Shown piece after piece: positions 1 through 8,900 of a DNA stretch of 64,000 bases. Within the stretch, counting starts at the first letter, position 1. The number at the start of each line of letters is the position of its first letter. Source of the DNA: Streptomyces sp. SID8374 (GTDB lineage Bacteria > Actinomycetota > Actinomycetes > Streptomycetales > Streptomycetaceae); assembly GCF_009865135.1 (NCBI RefSeq), contig NZ_WWGH01000001.1:5022001-5086000 (forward strand). The letters run 5' to 3'. Below the pieces are notes generated by a model, which worked only from the letters and a program-made list of their open reading frames with translations, did not search any database and was not told where the DNA came from. Made by a program: the position numbers and the translations under genes.

Positions 1-126
1 CCGGAAGGAGACGCAGCAGTCGTCATGTCCTGAGGGGGCATGGCCGGGGGCTCTCTTCGTGCGGTGTCGGATGGGTGGGGGACAGAGTACGCGGCCCCGG
101 GGCAACGCGTACCAGTGCCGCACAAA

Positions 127-146
127 CCTGCGGACACCACCGCAGG
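127..146. other. Hairpin upstream of threonine ammonia-lyase
   Basis: Seven-base perfect arms (CCTGCGG and CCGCAGG) enclose a six-base loop in the leader before the threonine ammonia-lyase gene. It could end transcription of a gene to the left of the window or be part of the leader. No U-tract follows, so a function is not established. Nothing else is visible in bases 1-198. Confidence 0.3.
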
Positions 147-198
147 CCGCCATGAGACAAGTCTGCCGCGACCGCTCCGAGCTGCAAGACTTGCGGGC

Positions 199-1428
199 AT
201 GACGTTCCGCGCGACCGCCCGACACCCGTCCCTGATCCTCGACGACGTGCGGGGCGCGCAGAAAATGCTGTCCGGCGTGGCCAGAGTGACCGCCCTGGAG
301 GGCAGCCGCCACCTCACCGAGCTGGTCGGCGCCCCCGTCCACCTCAAGTGCGAGAACCTCCAGCGCACCGGTTCCTTCAAACTGCGCGGCGCGTACGTCC
401 GCATCTCCGGCCTCACCCCGGTGGAGCGGGCGGCCGGGGTGGTCGCCGCCAGCGCCGGGAACCACGCCCAGGGCGTCGCGCTCGCCTCCTCGCTCCTCGG
501 CGTACGCTCCACCGTCTTCATGCCCGTCGGGGCGCCGCTCCCCAAGGTCGCCGCCACCCAGGAGTACGGGGCCGAGGTGCGGCTGCACGGCCAGGTCGTC
601 GACGAGACGCTGGCCGCCGCGCAGCAGTACGCGGAGGAGACCGGCGCGGTCTTCATCCACCCCTTCGACCACCCCGACATCATCGCGGGCCAGGGCACGG
701 TCGGGCTGGAGATCCTGGAGCAGTGCCCGGAGGTCCGCACCATCGTCGTCGGCATCGGCGGCGGGGGACTCGCGGCCGGGATCGCCGTCGCGGTGAAGGC
801 GCTGCGCCCCGACATCCGCATCGTCGGCGTCCAGGCCGAGGGCGCCGCCGCCTACCCGCCCTCGCTGGCCGCAGGGCACCCGGTCTCCCTCGACGACCCC
901 GTCACCATGGCCGACGGCATCAAGGTGGGGCGCCCCGGCGACGTCCCGTTCGCGGTGATCGAGGAGCTGGTCGACGAGGTCCGCACCGTCACCGAGAACG
1001 AGCTCTCCAGCGCCCTGTTGCTCTGCCTGGAGCGGGCCAAGCTGGTGGTGGAGCCGGCCGGGGCGAGCCCGGTGGCCGCGCTGCTCAGCGACCCGGAGGC
1101 GTTCCGGGGGCCGGTGGTGGCGGTGCTGTCGGGCGGCAACGTGGACCCGCTGCTGATGCAGCGCGTCCTGCGCCACGGCATGTCCGCCGCCGGCCGCTAC
1201 CTCAGCCTGCGGCTGCGGCTCACCGACCGCCCGGGGGCGCTGGCCACCCTGCTGGCCGCACTCACCGTCGCCGACGCCAACGTGCTGGACATCGGCCATG
1301 TGCGCACCGACCCGCGCCTGGGCCTCACCGAGGTGGAGGTCGACCTCCACCTGGAGACCAAGGGCCCCCGCCACTGCGAGGAGGTCGAGGCGGTGCTGCG
1401 CGCGGAGGGGTACCGGGTCATCGGCTGA
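199..1428 (+). CDS. ilvA: Threonine ammonia-lyase (threonine dehydratase)
   Basis: PLP enzyme that converts threonine to 2-oxobutyrate and ammonia, the first step of isoleucine synthesis; cytoplasmic. The 409-residue product has the fold-type II PLP lysine in GSFKLRGAY (about K61), the glycine-rich GGGGLAAG phosphate loop, an SGGNVD motif and a C-terminal ACT-like domain (about 330-409), as expected for the one-ACT-domain form. The frame is open from 40, but family similarity begins at MTFRATARHP (ATG at 199), so the earlier in-frame start is rejected although the ribosome site at 199 is weak. An unrelated ABC exporter follows after 128 bases. The ACT domain implies allosteric control by a branched-chain amino acid; that is family knowledge, not visible here. 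Confidence 0.93.
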   Translation: MTFRATARHPSLILDDVRGAQKMLSGVARVTALEGSRHLTELVGAPVHLKCENLQRTGSFKLRGAYVRISGLTPVERAAGVVAASAGNHAQGVALASSLLGVRSTVFMPVGAPLPKVAATQEYGAEVRLHGQVVDETLAAAQQYAEETGAVFIHPFDHPDIIAGQGTVGLEILEQCPEVRTIVVGIGGGGLAAGIAVAVKALRPDIRIVGVQAEGAAAYPPSLAAGHPVSLDDPVTMADGIKVGRPGDVPFAVIEELVDEVRTVTENELSSALLLCLERAKLVVEPAGASPVAALLSDPEAFRGPVVAVLSGGNVDPLLMQRVLRHGMSAAGRYLSLRLRLTDRPGALATLLAALTVADANVLDIGHVRTDPRLGLTEVEVDLHLETKGPRHCEEVEAVLRAEGYRVIG

Positions 1429-1556
1429 CCGTCCGGATTCCGACGGATGGCCGGATCTCGTTATTCACCGCGCGGTGAGGCCCCGCCGATCCTAGGATCG
1501 CTCCCGAAACCACGTACCGAGCACGTACCGCGAGCGAGCGACGGGGGAGTCCCTCT

Positions 1557-2531
1557 ATGCCAGGTGCCATCCATGCCGAAGGTCTGGTGAAGACTTTCGG
1601 TGACGTACGAGCCCTGGACGGAGTCGACCTCGATGTCCCCGAGGGCACCGTCCTCGGGCTGCTCGGACCCAACGGCGCGGGCAAGACGACCGCCGTACGG
1701 GTCCTGACCACCCTCCTGCGCCCCGACAGCGGAGCTGCGTTCGTGGCCGGGATCGACGTGCTGAAGAAGCCCAACGAGGTACGCCGCTCCATCGGGCTCT
1801 CCGGGCAGTTCGCCGCCGTCGACGAGTATCTGACCGGCCGCGAGAACCTCCAGATGGTCGGGCAGCTCTACCAGATGAGCGCCCGCGACGCGAAGGCCCG
1901 GGCGGGCGTCCTGCTGGAGCGGTTCAACCTCGCCGACGCCGCCGACCGTACGGCCAAGACGTACTCCGGCGGCATGCGCCGCCGCCTCGACCTCGCCGCC
2001 GCCCTGGTCGTCTCGCCGCCCGTGATGTTCATGGACGAGCCGACGACCGGCCTCGACCCGCGCAACCGGCAGCAGCTCTGGGACGTCATCGAGGACCTGG
2101 TGGCAGGCGGTACGACGCTACTGCTGACCACGCAGTACCTGGAGGAGGCCGACCGCCTCGCCAACGACATCTGCGTCATCGACCACGGCAAGGTCATCGC
2201 CCGCGGCACCTCCGACGAGCTCAAGGCCCGCACCGGCGGCGAGCGCGTCGAGGTCGTCGTGCACCGCCCGGACGAGATCGAACCCGCCCGGTCCGTGCTG
2301 ACCACCCTCGGCAAGGGCGAGGTCAGCGTCGTACGGCTCTCGCGCAAGCTGACCGTCCCGGTGAGCGGCGGGGCCAAGCTGCTCGCCGAGATCATCCGCG
2401 AGCTGGACGGCAGCGGCGTGGAGATCGACGACATCGCCCTGCGCCGCCCGACCCTGGACGACGTCTTCCTCTCGCTCACCGGCCACGCGGCCGAGGGCCA
2501 TGACAACGACGACAAGGAGGAGACCCCGTGA
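1557..2531 (+). CDS. ABC exporter ATP-binding subunit, DrrA type
   Basis: Cytoplasmic ATPase of a two-gene exporter of the daunorubicin-resistance (DrrA) type, 324 residues, the usual family length. Walker A is GPNGAGKTT (about 36-44), the ABC signature is YSGGMRRRLDL, Walker B and D-loop are MFMDEPTTGLD (about 158-168), and an H-loop follows LLTTQYLEEAD. The C-terminal about 90 residues form the accessory domain typical of DrrA/CcmA-like exporters. A strong GGGGGAG ribosome site precedes the ATG. The stop overlaps the GTG of the permease gene (GTGA), so the two are translationally coupled. The substrate cannot be read from sequence; family members export drugs, antibiotics or lipids. Confidence 0.92.
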   Translation: MPGAIHAEGLVKTFGDVRALDGVDLDVPEGTVLGLLGPNGAGKTTAVRVLTTLLRPDSGAAFVAGIDVLKKPNEVRRSIGLSGQFAAVDEYLTGRENLQMVGQLYQMSARDAKARAGVLLERFNLADAADRTAKTYSGGMRRRLDLAAALVVSPPVMFMDEPTTGLDPRNRQQLWDVIEDLVAGGTTLLLTTQYLEEADRLANDICVIDHGKVIARGTSDELKARTGGERVEVVVHRPDEIEPARSVLTTLGKGEVSVVRLSRKLTVPVSGGAKLLAEIIRELDGSGVEIDDIALRRPTLDDVFLSLTGHAAEGHDNDDKEETP

Positions 2532-3391
2532 GCACCACCACCAAGGACGCTCCCGTCCTGACCCCACGGCCCTCCGGCGGCGTGGTCCAGTCGGTCAAGG
2601 ACTCGCTCGTCGTCGCCAGGCGGAACCTGATCAGGATGACCCGGATCCCCGAAATGGTGATCTTCGGGCTGATCCAGCCGATCATGTTCGTGGTGCTGTT
2701 CACGTACGTCTTCGGCGGCTCCATCAGCATCGGCGGCTCCACCGACCCGCAGCTCTACAAGGAATTCCTGATGGCGGGCATCTTCGCCCAGACCGTCACC
2801 TTCGCCACGGCGGGCGCCGGAGCGGGCATCGCCGACGACATGCACAAGGGGCTCATCGACCGCTTCCGGTCGCTGCCGATGGCCCGGGGCGCGGTCCTCA
2901 CCGGACGGACGCTCGCCGACCTCGTACAGACCACGCTCACCCTCGTCGTGCTCGCCGGGGTCGCCCTGATCGTCGGCTGGCGCACCCACGAGAACCTCGG
3001 CAAGGTGATCTGCGGCTTCCTGCTGCTGCTCCTGCTCGGCTACGCGTTCTCCTGGATCGGGGCCCTGATCGGCCTCTCCGTACGCACCCCCGAGGCGGCC
3101 ACCTCCGGCGGGCTGATCTGGCTCTTCCCGCTGACGTTCATCTCGAACGCCTTCGTGCCGGTCACCGGCATGCCGACGTTCCTCCAGCACGTCGCCGAGT
3201 GGAACCCCTTCAGCGCCACGGTGGCGGGCGCCCGTCAGCTCTTCGGCAACACGATGCCGGGCGTGCCGAAATCGGTCACCGGGGCGTGGCCGATGGAGCA
3301 CCCGATCCTCGCCTCGGTCCTCTGGTCGATCGTGATCATCGTGGTGTTCCGGACCCTGGCGGTCCGCAAATACCGCTCGGCGACCGCCTGA
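2528..3391 (+). CDS. ABC exporter permease, DrrB type
   Basis: Membrane subunit (287 residues) partnered with the preceding ATPase. It has an ABC-2 type layout: an N-terminal cytosolic stretch of about 35 residues, then about six hydrophobic segments (for example the stretches near VIFGLIQPIMFVVLFTYVF and LILGFLLLLLLGYAF-like positions 165-185) and an amphipathic C-terminus ending KYRSATA. It starts at GTG 2528, overlapping the ATPase stop by four bases. A strong bidirectional terminator follows, then greA in convergent orientation, so the exporter is a closed two-gene operon. Subfamily assignment is good; substrate unknown. Confidence 0.9.
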   Translation: MSTTTKDAPVLTPRPSGGVVQSVKDSLVVARRNLIRMTRIPEMVIFGLIQPIMFVVLFTYVFGGSISIGGSTDPQLYKEFLMAGIFAQTVTFATAGAGAGIADDMHKGLIDRFRSLPMARGAVLTGRTLADLVQTTLTLVVLAGVALIVGWRTHENLGKVICGFLLLLLLGYAFSWIGALIGLSVRTPEAATSGGLIWLFPLTFISNAFVPVTGMPTFLQHVAEWNPFSATVAGARQLFGNTMPGVPKSVTGAWPMEHPILASVLWSIVIIVVFRTLAVRKYRSATA

Positions 3392-3420
3392 GCCACCGCA
3401 CGCGGACGCACCGAACGACG

Positions 3421-3455
3421 CGGGACCCCGGCCCTTCCGAAGGGCCGGGGTCCCG
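3421..3455. terminator. Strong bidirectional hairpin between ABC permease and greA
   Basis: A 16-bp perfect stem (arms 3421-3436 and 3440-3455, starting CGGGACCCCGGCCCTT) with a three-base loop lies between two convergent genes. It probably ends transcription from both sides. Confidence 0.85.
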
Positions 3456-3484
3456 CGTCGTATGCGTCGTGGTGGGGCCGGACG

Positions 3485-3982
3485 TCAGCCCGTGTACGGC
3501 TTCGCGGCCAGGATCTTCACCGTCGCCGTCTTGCCGTTCGGCAGCTCGTACTCCGCGTCCTCGCCCGTCCGCTTGCCGTTCACGCCGATCCCGAGCGGCG
3601 ACTGCGGGGAGTACGTCTCGATGTCCGCGCTGGCGTACTCGCGGGAGGCGAGCAGGAACGTCGTCGTGTCGTCCTCGTCGCCGTCGAAGGCGATCGTCAC
3701 GACCATGCCGGGCTCGACCACGCCGTCGTCGGCCGGTGCCTCGCCGACCTTCGCGTGCTCCAGGAGCTGGGTGAGCTGGCGCACGCGCAGCTCCATCTTG
3801 CCCTGCTCCTCCTTGGCCGCGTGGTACCCGCCGTTCTCCCGGAGGTCACCCTCCTCACGGGCCGCCGCGATCTTGACGGCGATCTCCGTGCGCGCGGGAC
3901 CAGACAGGTACTCCAGCTCGGCCTTGAGCTGGTTGTACGCCTCCTGCGTGAGCCAGGTGACGTTTTCGCTGGTCTGGGTCAC
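3485..3982 (-). CDS. greA: Transcription elongation factor GreA
   Basis: Rescues backtracked RNA polymerase by stimulating cleavage of the transcript 3' end. The 165-residue product has the N-terminal coiled coil (LTQEAYNQLKAELEYL, then ARTEIAVKIAAAREEGDLRENGGY, where the acidic D/E pair at the coil tip is the active feature) and the C-terminal FKBP-like domain ending with the Gre signature (SPLGIGVNGKRTGE). A TTG lies 30 bases further upstream, but the GTG at 3982 has a GAGGAG ribosome site five bases away and starts at the conserved VTQTSENVTWL. Monocistronic, convergent with the ABC exporter. Confidence 0.95.
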   Translation of the reverse strand: MTQTSENVTWLTQEAYNQLKAELEYLSGPARTEIAVKIAAAREEGDLRENGGYHAAKEEQGKMELRVRQLTQLLEHAKVGEAPADDGVVEPGMVVTIAFDGDEDDTTTFLLASREYASADIETYSPQSPLGIGVNGKRTGEDAEYELPNGKTATVKILAAKPYTG

Positions 3983-4196
3983 AGGTGCTCCTCGTCGGTG
4001 CTGGGAATACAAAGCATCGCCCTACCCGGAAGCATGTGCTTCCACGGGTGGGCGAAACCACGAGCCTAACAATTCCCCAGGAAAAGGGGGAGAAGGTAAA
4101 CCGTCACACGTCCGGGTGGACTGCCCGTCCCAAGGAAGGCGCAGGTCAGAGGGGGTGCGCCGGGTCAGGCGCGGCGAAAAGTCCGTCGGCGGGCGG

Positions 4197-4613
4197 TCAG
4201 CCGGCGGGAGAGTCGCCGGCCGTGCAGCCCGTGAGCTCCACCGCGGTGGCCCGGGCCCGGGTCCGCATCACGACGAGCTCGTCGATCCGGCTCGCACCGG
4301 GGCCGAAGCGGGCCTCCTTGCGGCCGACCTCGCTGCCGTCCTTGCTCAGGGCCCGTACGGTGCAGTAGCCGTCGACCTCACTGCCCTTGCGCACTTCGAG
4401 GTGGGCCTCGGTCCGTACGTCGGAGACGATGTCGAACTTGATCAGCTCGGCGCTGATGCCCTGGCCGGTCACATAGCCGTAGCCGATCCAGCCGACCACA
4501 CCGAGCAGCGCGACGCCCAGCACCGAACCGACGATCTTCAGCCTGCGGTCCGCACGCTGGTCGTCGGTCCTGCCGTACCGCCCCTCGGGCGTGGCTTCGC
4601 GAACCGCCGTCAT
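4197..4613 (-). CDS. DUF4307 family membrane protein
   Basis: Actinobacterial protein of unknown function (138 residues) with one transmembrane helix near residues 26-48 (after a charged RTDDQRADRRLK segment), then an extracytoplasmic beta-rich domain with two cysteines (EVDGYC..., ...VELTGC) that could form a disulfide. An in-frame start exists at 4652, but the ATG at 4613 has a GGAGGG ribosome site, so it is preferred. It lies between greA (same strand, downstream) and mca (divergent), an arrangement common in actinobacteria. The DUF4307 assignment is from memory of the family; function is unknown. Confidence 0.8.
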   Translation of the reverse strand: MTAVREATPEGRYGRTDDQRADRRLKIVGSVLGVALLGVVGWIGYGYVTGQGISAELIKFDIVSDVRTEAHLEVRKGSEVDGYCTVRALSKDGSEVGRKEARFGPGASRIDELVVMRTRARATAVELTGCTAGDSPAG

Positions 4614-4824
4614 GATCTTTCCCTCCGGTCCGGGCAACGAGGAATTTTCCACCTCCCCGTTCGGTCACTATAGAAGTCGCCGGTTCGTCGTCCGACCGCG
4701 CCCCGGAGCGAAACAGCAGGACCACGAAAGAGGCAGGACAACGACAACCAGGGTGATGGCACTCTCTCCCTGGCGACCCACCGCGGTCACATCACATCGC
4801 GACCACATCACTGAGGATCGAGCT

Positions 4825-5706
4825 TTGACTGAGCAGCTGCGACTGATGGCCGTTCACGCCCACCCCGACGACGAGTCGAGCAAGGGCGCGGCCACCATGG
4901 CCAAGTACGTGTCCGAGGGGGTGGACGTGCTGGTCGTGACCTGCACGGGGGGCGAGCGCGGCTCCATCCTCAACCCGAAGCTCCAGGGCGACGCGTACAT
5001 CGAGAAGAACATCCACGAGGTGCGCAAGAAGGAGATGGACGAGGCCCGGGAGATCCTGGGCGTCCAGCAGGAGTGGCTCGGCTTCGTCGACTCCGGCCTC
5101 CCCGAGGGCGACCCGCTGCCGCCGCTGCCCGAGGGCTGCTTCGCGCTGGAGGACCCGCAGCTCGCGGCCGGGCGGCTGGTGGCCAAGATCCGCGCGTTCC
5201 GGCCGCAGGTCATCACCACGTACGACGAGAACGGCGGCTACCCGCACCCCGACCACATCATGACGCACACGATCTCGATGATCGCGTTCGACGGTGCGGC
5301 CGACGCGGAGGCCTTCCCGGAGGACGAGTTCGGGCCGGTCTGGGCGCCGAAGAAGCTCTACTACAACCAGGGCTTCAACCGGCCGCGCACCGTCGCGCTC
5401 CACGAGGCGCTGCTCGCCCGGGGCCTGGAGTCGCCGTACGGGGAGTGGCTGGAGCGGTGGAAGGAGTTCGAGCGGGTCGAACGCACGCTGACCACGCACG
5501 TTCCCTGCGACGAGTTCTTCGAGATCCGCGACAAGGCGCTGATCGCGCACGCCACGCAGATCGATCCGGAGGGCGGCTGGTTCCGCGTTCCGATGGAGAT
5601 CCAGCGGGAGGTCTGGCCGACCGAGGAGTACGAGCTGGCGAAGTCTCTGGTCGATACCTCCCTCCCCGAGAGCGACCTCTTCGCGGGCATCCGCGACAAT
5701 GCCTGA
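4825..5706 (+). CDS. mca: Mycothiol S-conjugate amidase
   Basis: Zinc amidase that cleaves mycothiol-toxin conjugates to a mercapturic acid and GlcN-inositol, so it detoxifies electrophiles in thiol metabolism specific to actinobacteria. The 293-residue product starts at TTG 4825 with GAGGATCG as ribosome site and reads LTEQLRLMAVHAHPDDE; HAHPDDE (residues 11-17) supplies two zinc ligands and the general base, and PHPDH near residue 143 supplies the third histidine. Length and the C-terminus (WPTEEYELAKSLVDTSLPE) match the Mca subgroup rather than MshB. The open frame to 4591 is not family sequence. The stop overlaps the next small membrane gene by 8 bases. Confidence 0.94.
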   Translation: MTEQLRLMAVHAHPDDESSKGAATMAKYVSEGVDVLVVTCTGGERGSILNPKLQGDAYIEKNIHEVRKKEMDEAREILGVQQEWLGFVDSGLPEGDPLPPLPEGCFALEDPQLAAGRLVAKIRAFRPQVITTYDENGGYPHPDHIMTHTISMIAFDGAADAEAFPEDEFGPVWAPKKLYYNQGFNRPRTVALHEALLARGLESPYGEWLERWKEFERVERTLTTHVPCDEFFEIRDKALIAHATQIDPEGGWFRVPMEIQREVWPTEEYELAKSLVDTSLPESDLFAGIRDNA

Positions 5707-5935
5707 TATGTACGCGACCCAGGCACTGACGCACGTCGTCCCGCTCGCCGCCGAGCTCGACAAGAACAAGGTCACCCCCGGTGTTCTCGGGTTCCTCGTC
5801 TTCGCGGCCCTCGCCATCGGCGTGTGGCAGCTGATGAAGTCGATGAACCGGCACATGGGACGGGTGAACTTCGAGGAGGCGCCCGAGCCGGGGGCCGCCG
5901 AGAGTGCGGCCCCCGGGGTGACCGCCGAGAAGTAG
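5699..5935 (+). CDS. Small single-pass membrane protein downstream of mca
   Basis: A 78-residue protein with a central hydrophobic helix (about 28-46, GVLGFLVFAALAIGVWQLM) followed by a basic patch (KSMNRHMGR) and an acidic alanine-rich tail. It starts inside the end of mca (ATG 5699; a second ATG at 5708 is equally possible), so it is co-translated with mca. The N-terminus before the helix contains an A-Q-A-L-T-H-V-V-P-L-A-A-E segment. Function is unknown; its fixed place behind mca suggests an accessory membrane role but proves nothing. Confidence 0.75.
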   Translation: MPDMYATQALTHVVPLAAELDKNKVTPGVLGFLVFAALAIGVWQLMKSMNRHMGRVNFEEAPEPGAAESAAPGVTAEK

Positions 5936-5964
5936 GCCCGGGGCCCCCGGGGCGCGGGCTTCGT

Positions 5965-5985
5965 CCTCAAACGCCGGACGGGCTG
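5965..5985. repeat. Streptomyces-type short dispersed repeat overlapping a stop codon
   Basis: The element contains CTCAAACGCCGGACGGGCTG, a sequence seen very often between genes in Streptomyces genomes. Here it includes the stop codon and last five codons of the large STAND gene. A related copy (CTCGAACGCCGGAGGGGCTG) sits inside the PfkB kinase gene near 39470. Confidence 0.6.
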
Positions 5986-8900
5986 GAGCGGTCCGCCGAC
6001 GGGCTGGACGGGACCGCTACGCCCAGCACCTCGCGGGAGTGGCGGGTCGGGGTCAGGCCGAGCCGCCACGCCTGCCAGCCGTCCTCCAGGTCCACGCCCC
6101 GGGCCAGGACCACCGCGAAGGCCTCCGCGGCCCGGTCGAGACCGGAGTCCCGGGACGGGTGGTGCTCGGCGGCCAGCTCCGCCAGCTCCTGCTGCGCCAC
6201 CACCGTGCCCACCTCGCTGCCGCCCGGCGAGGCGTACGGCAGCAGCGTGCACCGCAGGAACCGGGCCCAGTCGCGCCCGCGCTCGTCCCCGTACGAGGCG
6301 AACAGCTCCACCGCCTCGCCGCACAGTGCGAGCGCCTGGGCCGCCCGGCCGTTGCCCGCGTCGATCAGCGCCAGCTCCAGGCACGCCCACGCCTCGCCGT
6401 GCGCCACCCCGATCCGCCGGAAGTCGGCCCGCGCGTCCATCAGGAGCTGCCGGGCGAACCCCGAATTGCGCAGGTTCCCCGTCTGCGCGGCCCGCTGGTC
6501 GCGGGTGACCCGGCCCGAGTGGTGGCGGGCGCAGGCCAGCCCGTACACGTCCCGCATCCGGGAGAACATCGTCCGGGCCCGCTCCAGCTCCCGTACGGCC
6601 TCCACGGTGTCGCCGTCCTCCTCCAGCGCCTGGCCCAGGTAGTACAGCGTCCACGCCTCGCCGCGCGCGTCCTCGTTGTCCCGGTGCCGGGCCAGCGCGT
6701 CACGGAGCTGCTCCAGGGCCGCCTCAGGGTCGCCGTCCAGCAGCCGGGCCCGGGCGAGCTGGGTGATGGCCCAGGCCTCGCCGCGCCCGTCGCGGGTGCG
6801 CCCGTACAGCTCCAGGGCGGTGGAGAGGGCCTCCTCGGCCGCCGCGACCTCTCCCGTACGCAGGCGGACCTGGCCGAGCTGGAAGCGCGTCCACGCCTCC
6901 CCGTGCAGCGACTCGCCCTCGCGGTGCAGGGTGAGCGCGGTGTCCAGCAGGGTCAGGGCGCGGGCCAGGTTGCCCCGGTCGCGTTCGACGGCCGCCAGCG
7001 CGTGCAGGGTCCAGGCCCGGTCCTCGGCCTGCGCCGGGGAGGCCTGGAGCTCCAGCGCCTCGCCGAGCCGGGCGGCGGCCTCGGTGAGGTTGCCCTGGTG
7101 GTGCAGGGTGATGCCGAGCGAGCAGAGGGCCAGCGCCGCGCCCGCGTCGTTGTGCGCCTCCCGGTAGAGGCCGACCACCGAGGAGAGCGTGGTGCGGGCC
7201 TTGTCCAGCTCACCGAGCTGCCGGGCCGCGATCCCCGTACGCCACTGCACCGACCGCTCAAGCAGCCCCTGGTCGACGGAGCGGGTCAGCTCGCTGATCT
7301 CGCCCAGCCGGTAGAGGTCGCCGCGCAGCAGGCAGTAGTCGCACAGCGCGCCCAGGAGGTTCAGGACCGTGCCCTGGTCGACGCCCTCGGTGTGGCGCAG
7401 CGCGGAGGTGATGAAGCTGGACTCGTCGTCCAGCCAGCGCAGCGCCGAGTCCAGCGAACCGAAGCCGTGCGAGCCGAACTGTCCGGCCCGGGTCGACATC
7501 TTCCCGTCGACCATGCGGATCACGGCGTTGGCCAGCTCGGCGTAGTTCGTCAGCAGCCGCTCATGGGCGGCGGCCCGCTCGGCGGGCTCCTCCTCGTCGA
7601 GGAGCCGGGCCAGTGCGAAGCCCCTCACGAGGTCGTGGAGCCGGTAGCGCGAGCCCCGTACATGGGTGAGCAGCCCGGCCCGGGTCAGCTCCTCCAGCCG
7701 CCGCCCGGCCTCCTGCTCGTCGGCCGCCAGCAGGGCCGCGGCCGCCGCCGCACCGAGGCTGGCCCGGCCCGCCAGCGCGAGCCGCCGCAGCAGCCGGCGG
7801 GCCGCCTCGTTCTGGTCGGTGTAGCGCAGCCACAGGGTCCGGTCCACGGGGGAGACCGGACCGTACGCGCGCAGGTCCTCCGCGAGCGCGCTGCGGGTAC
7901 GCTCCCCGAGCGCGGACGCGGCCACCCGCAGGGCCAGCGGCAGTCCGCCGCACAGCTCCACCACGGCGTCGGTGGCCGGATAGTCGTACGGCCCCGCCTC
8001 CTCGCCCCCGGCCACCTCACGCAGCAACTCCTCGGCGCCCGCCGCGTCCAGCGGCCCGACCGGCAGATGGTGGACCCAGGCCGGCACGTCCTCGGGCAGC
8101 TCCAGCGGCTCCCGGGCGGTGACGATGACGAGGCTGTCCGAGCGCTCCGGGATCAGGGTGCGGACCTGCTCGGCGTCGGTCGCGTCGTCCAGCACGATCG
8201 TGACGGGGGTCCCGGTGAGGTGCTGGTGGTACAGCTCGCCGAGGCGCCGCACCTGCTGCTCGGCGGCGGACTTCCCGTACGCCGCCGCCTGCGCGGGACC
8301 GGAGTTTCCGGGAGCCCCGTCGCGCCGGGCGGGCGCTCCGGGAGTGGTCCCGTCCCGGAAGAGGAGCTGCTCGCGCGGGGCGCCCAGCCGGTTGAGGAGG
8401 TGGAGCAGGGCGTCCCGGGTCGGCAGCGGGCTCTCCCCGCTGACCTCGCCCCGCAGGTCGACCACGCAGGCGCCCTTGAACTGGTCCTTGAGCGCGTGCG
8501 CCGCCCGCACCGCGAGCGTGGTGCGCCCGGACCCCGGCTCGCCGTGCAGCACGACGACGGTGGGGCGGGTCTGCGTGGCGGCGCGGGCGGCGTGCACCCA
8601 CTTGGCGATCTGCGCGAGTTCGGCCCGCCGCCCCGTGAACGGCCCGTCGGTGCTGGGCAGATGGCCGAAGGACTGCTCCAGCACGACCCGGGCCCGGGCG
8701 GCCGCGCTGCGGTCACCGCCGCGCAACTGCCGTACGACGGTCGGCTTCTTCTGCTGGGACGCGCGAGTGGTGGGGGTCAGCATCCGCTGCTGGTCCAGAT
8801 ACGGGCGGATGCCCCGTACCTCCAGCGCGGTCAGCCACTGGAGCCGCAACTGCTCGGCCCCGCCCGGCTGTCCGGCCGCTCCGGCGCGGCGGTGGGCGGC

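Noticed and set aside
1..198. Possible leader peptide or attenuator before ilvA
   Set aside because: A tiny ATG-TCC-TGA frame and a hairpin are seen but no run of Ile, Val, Leu or Thr codons.
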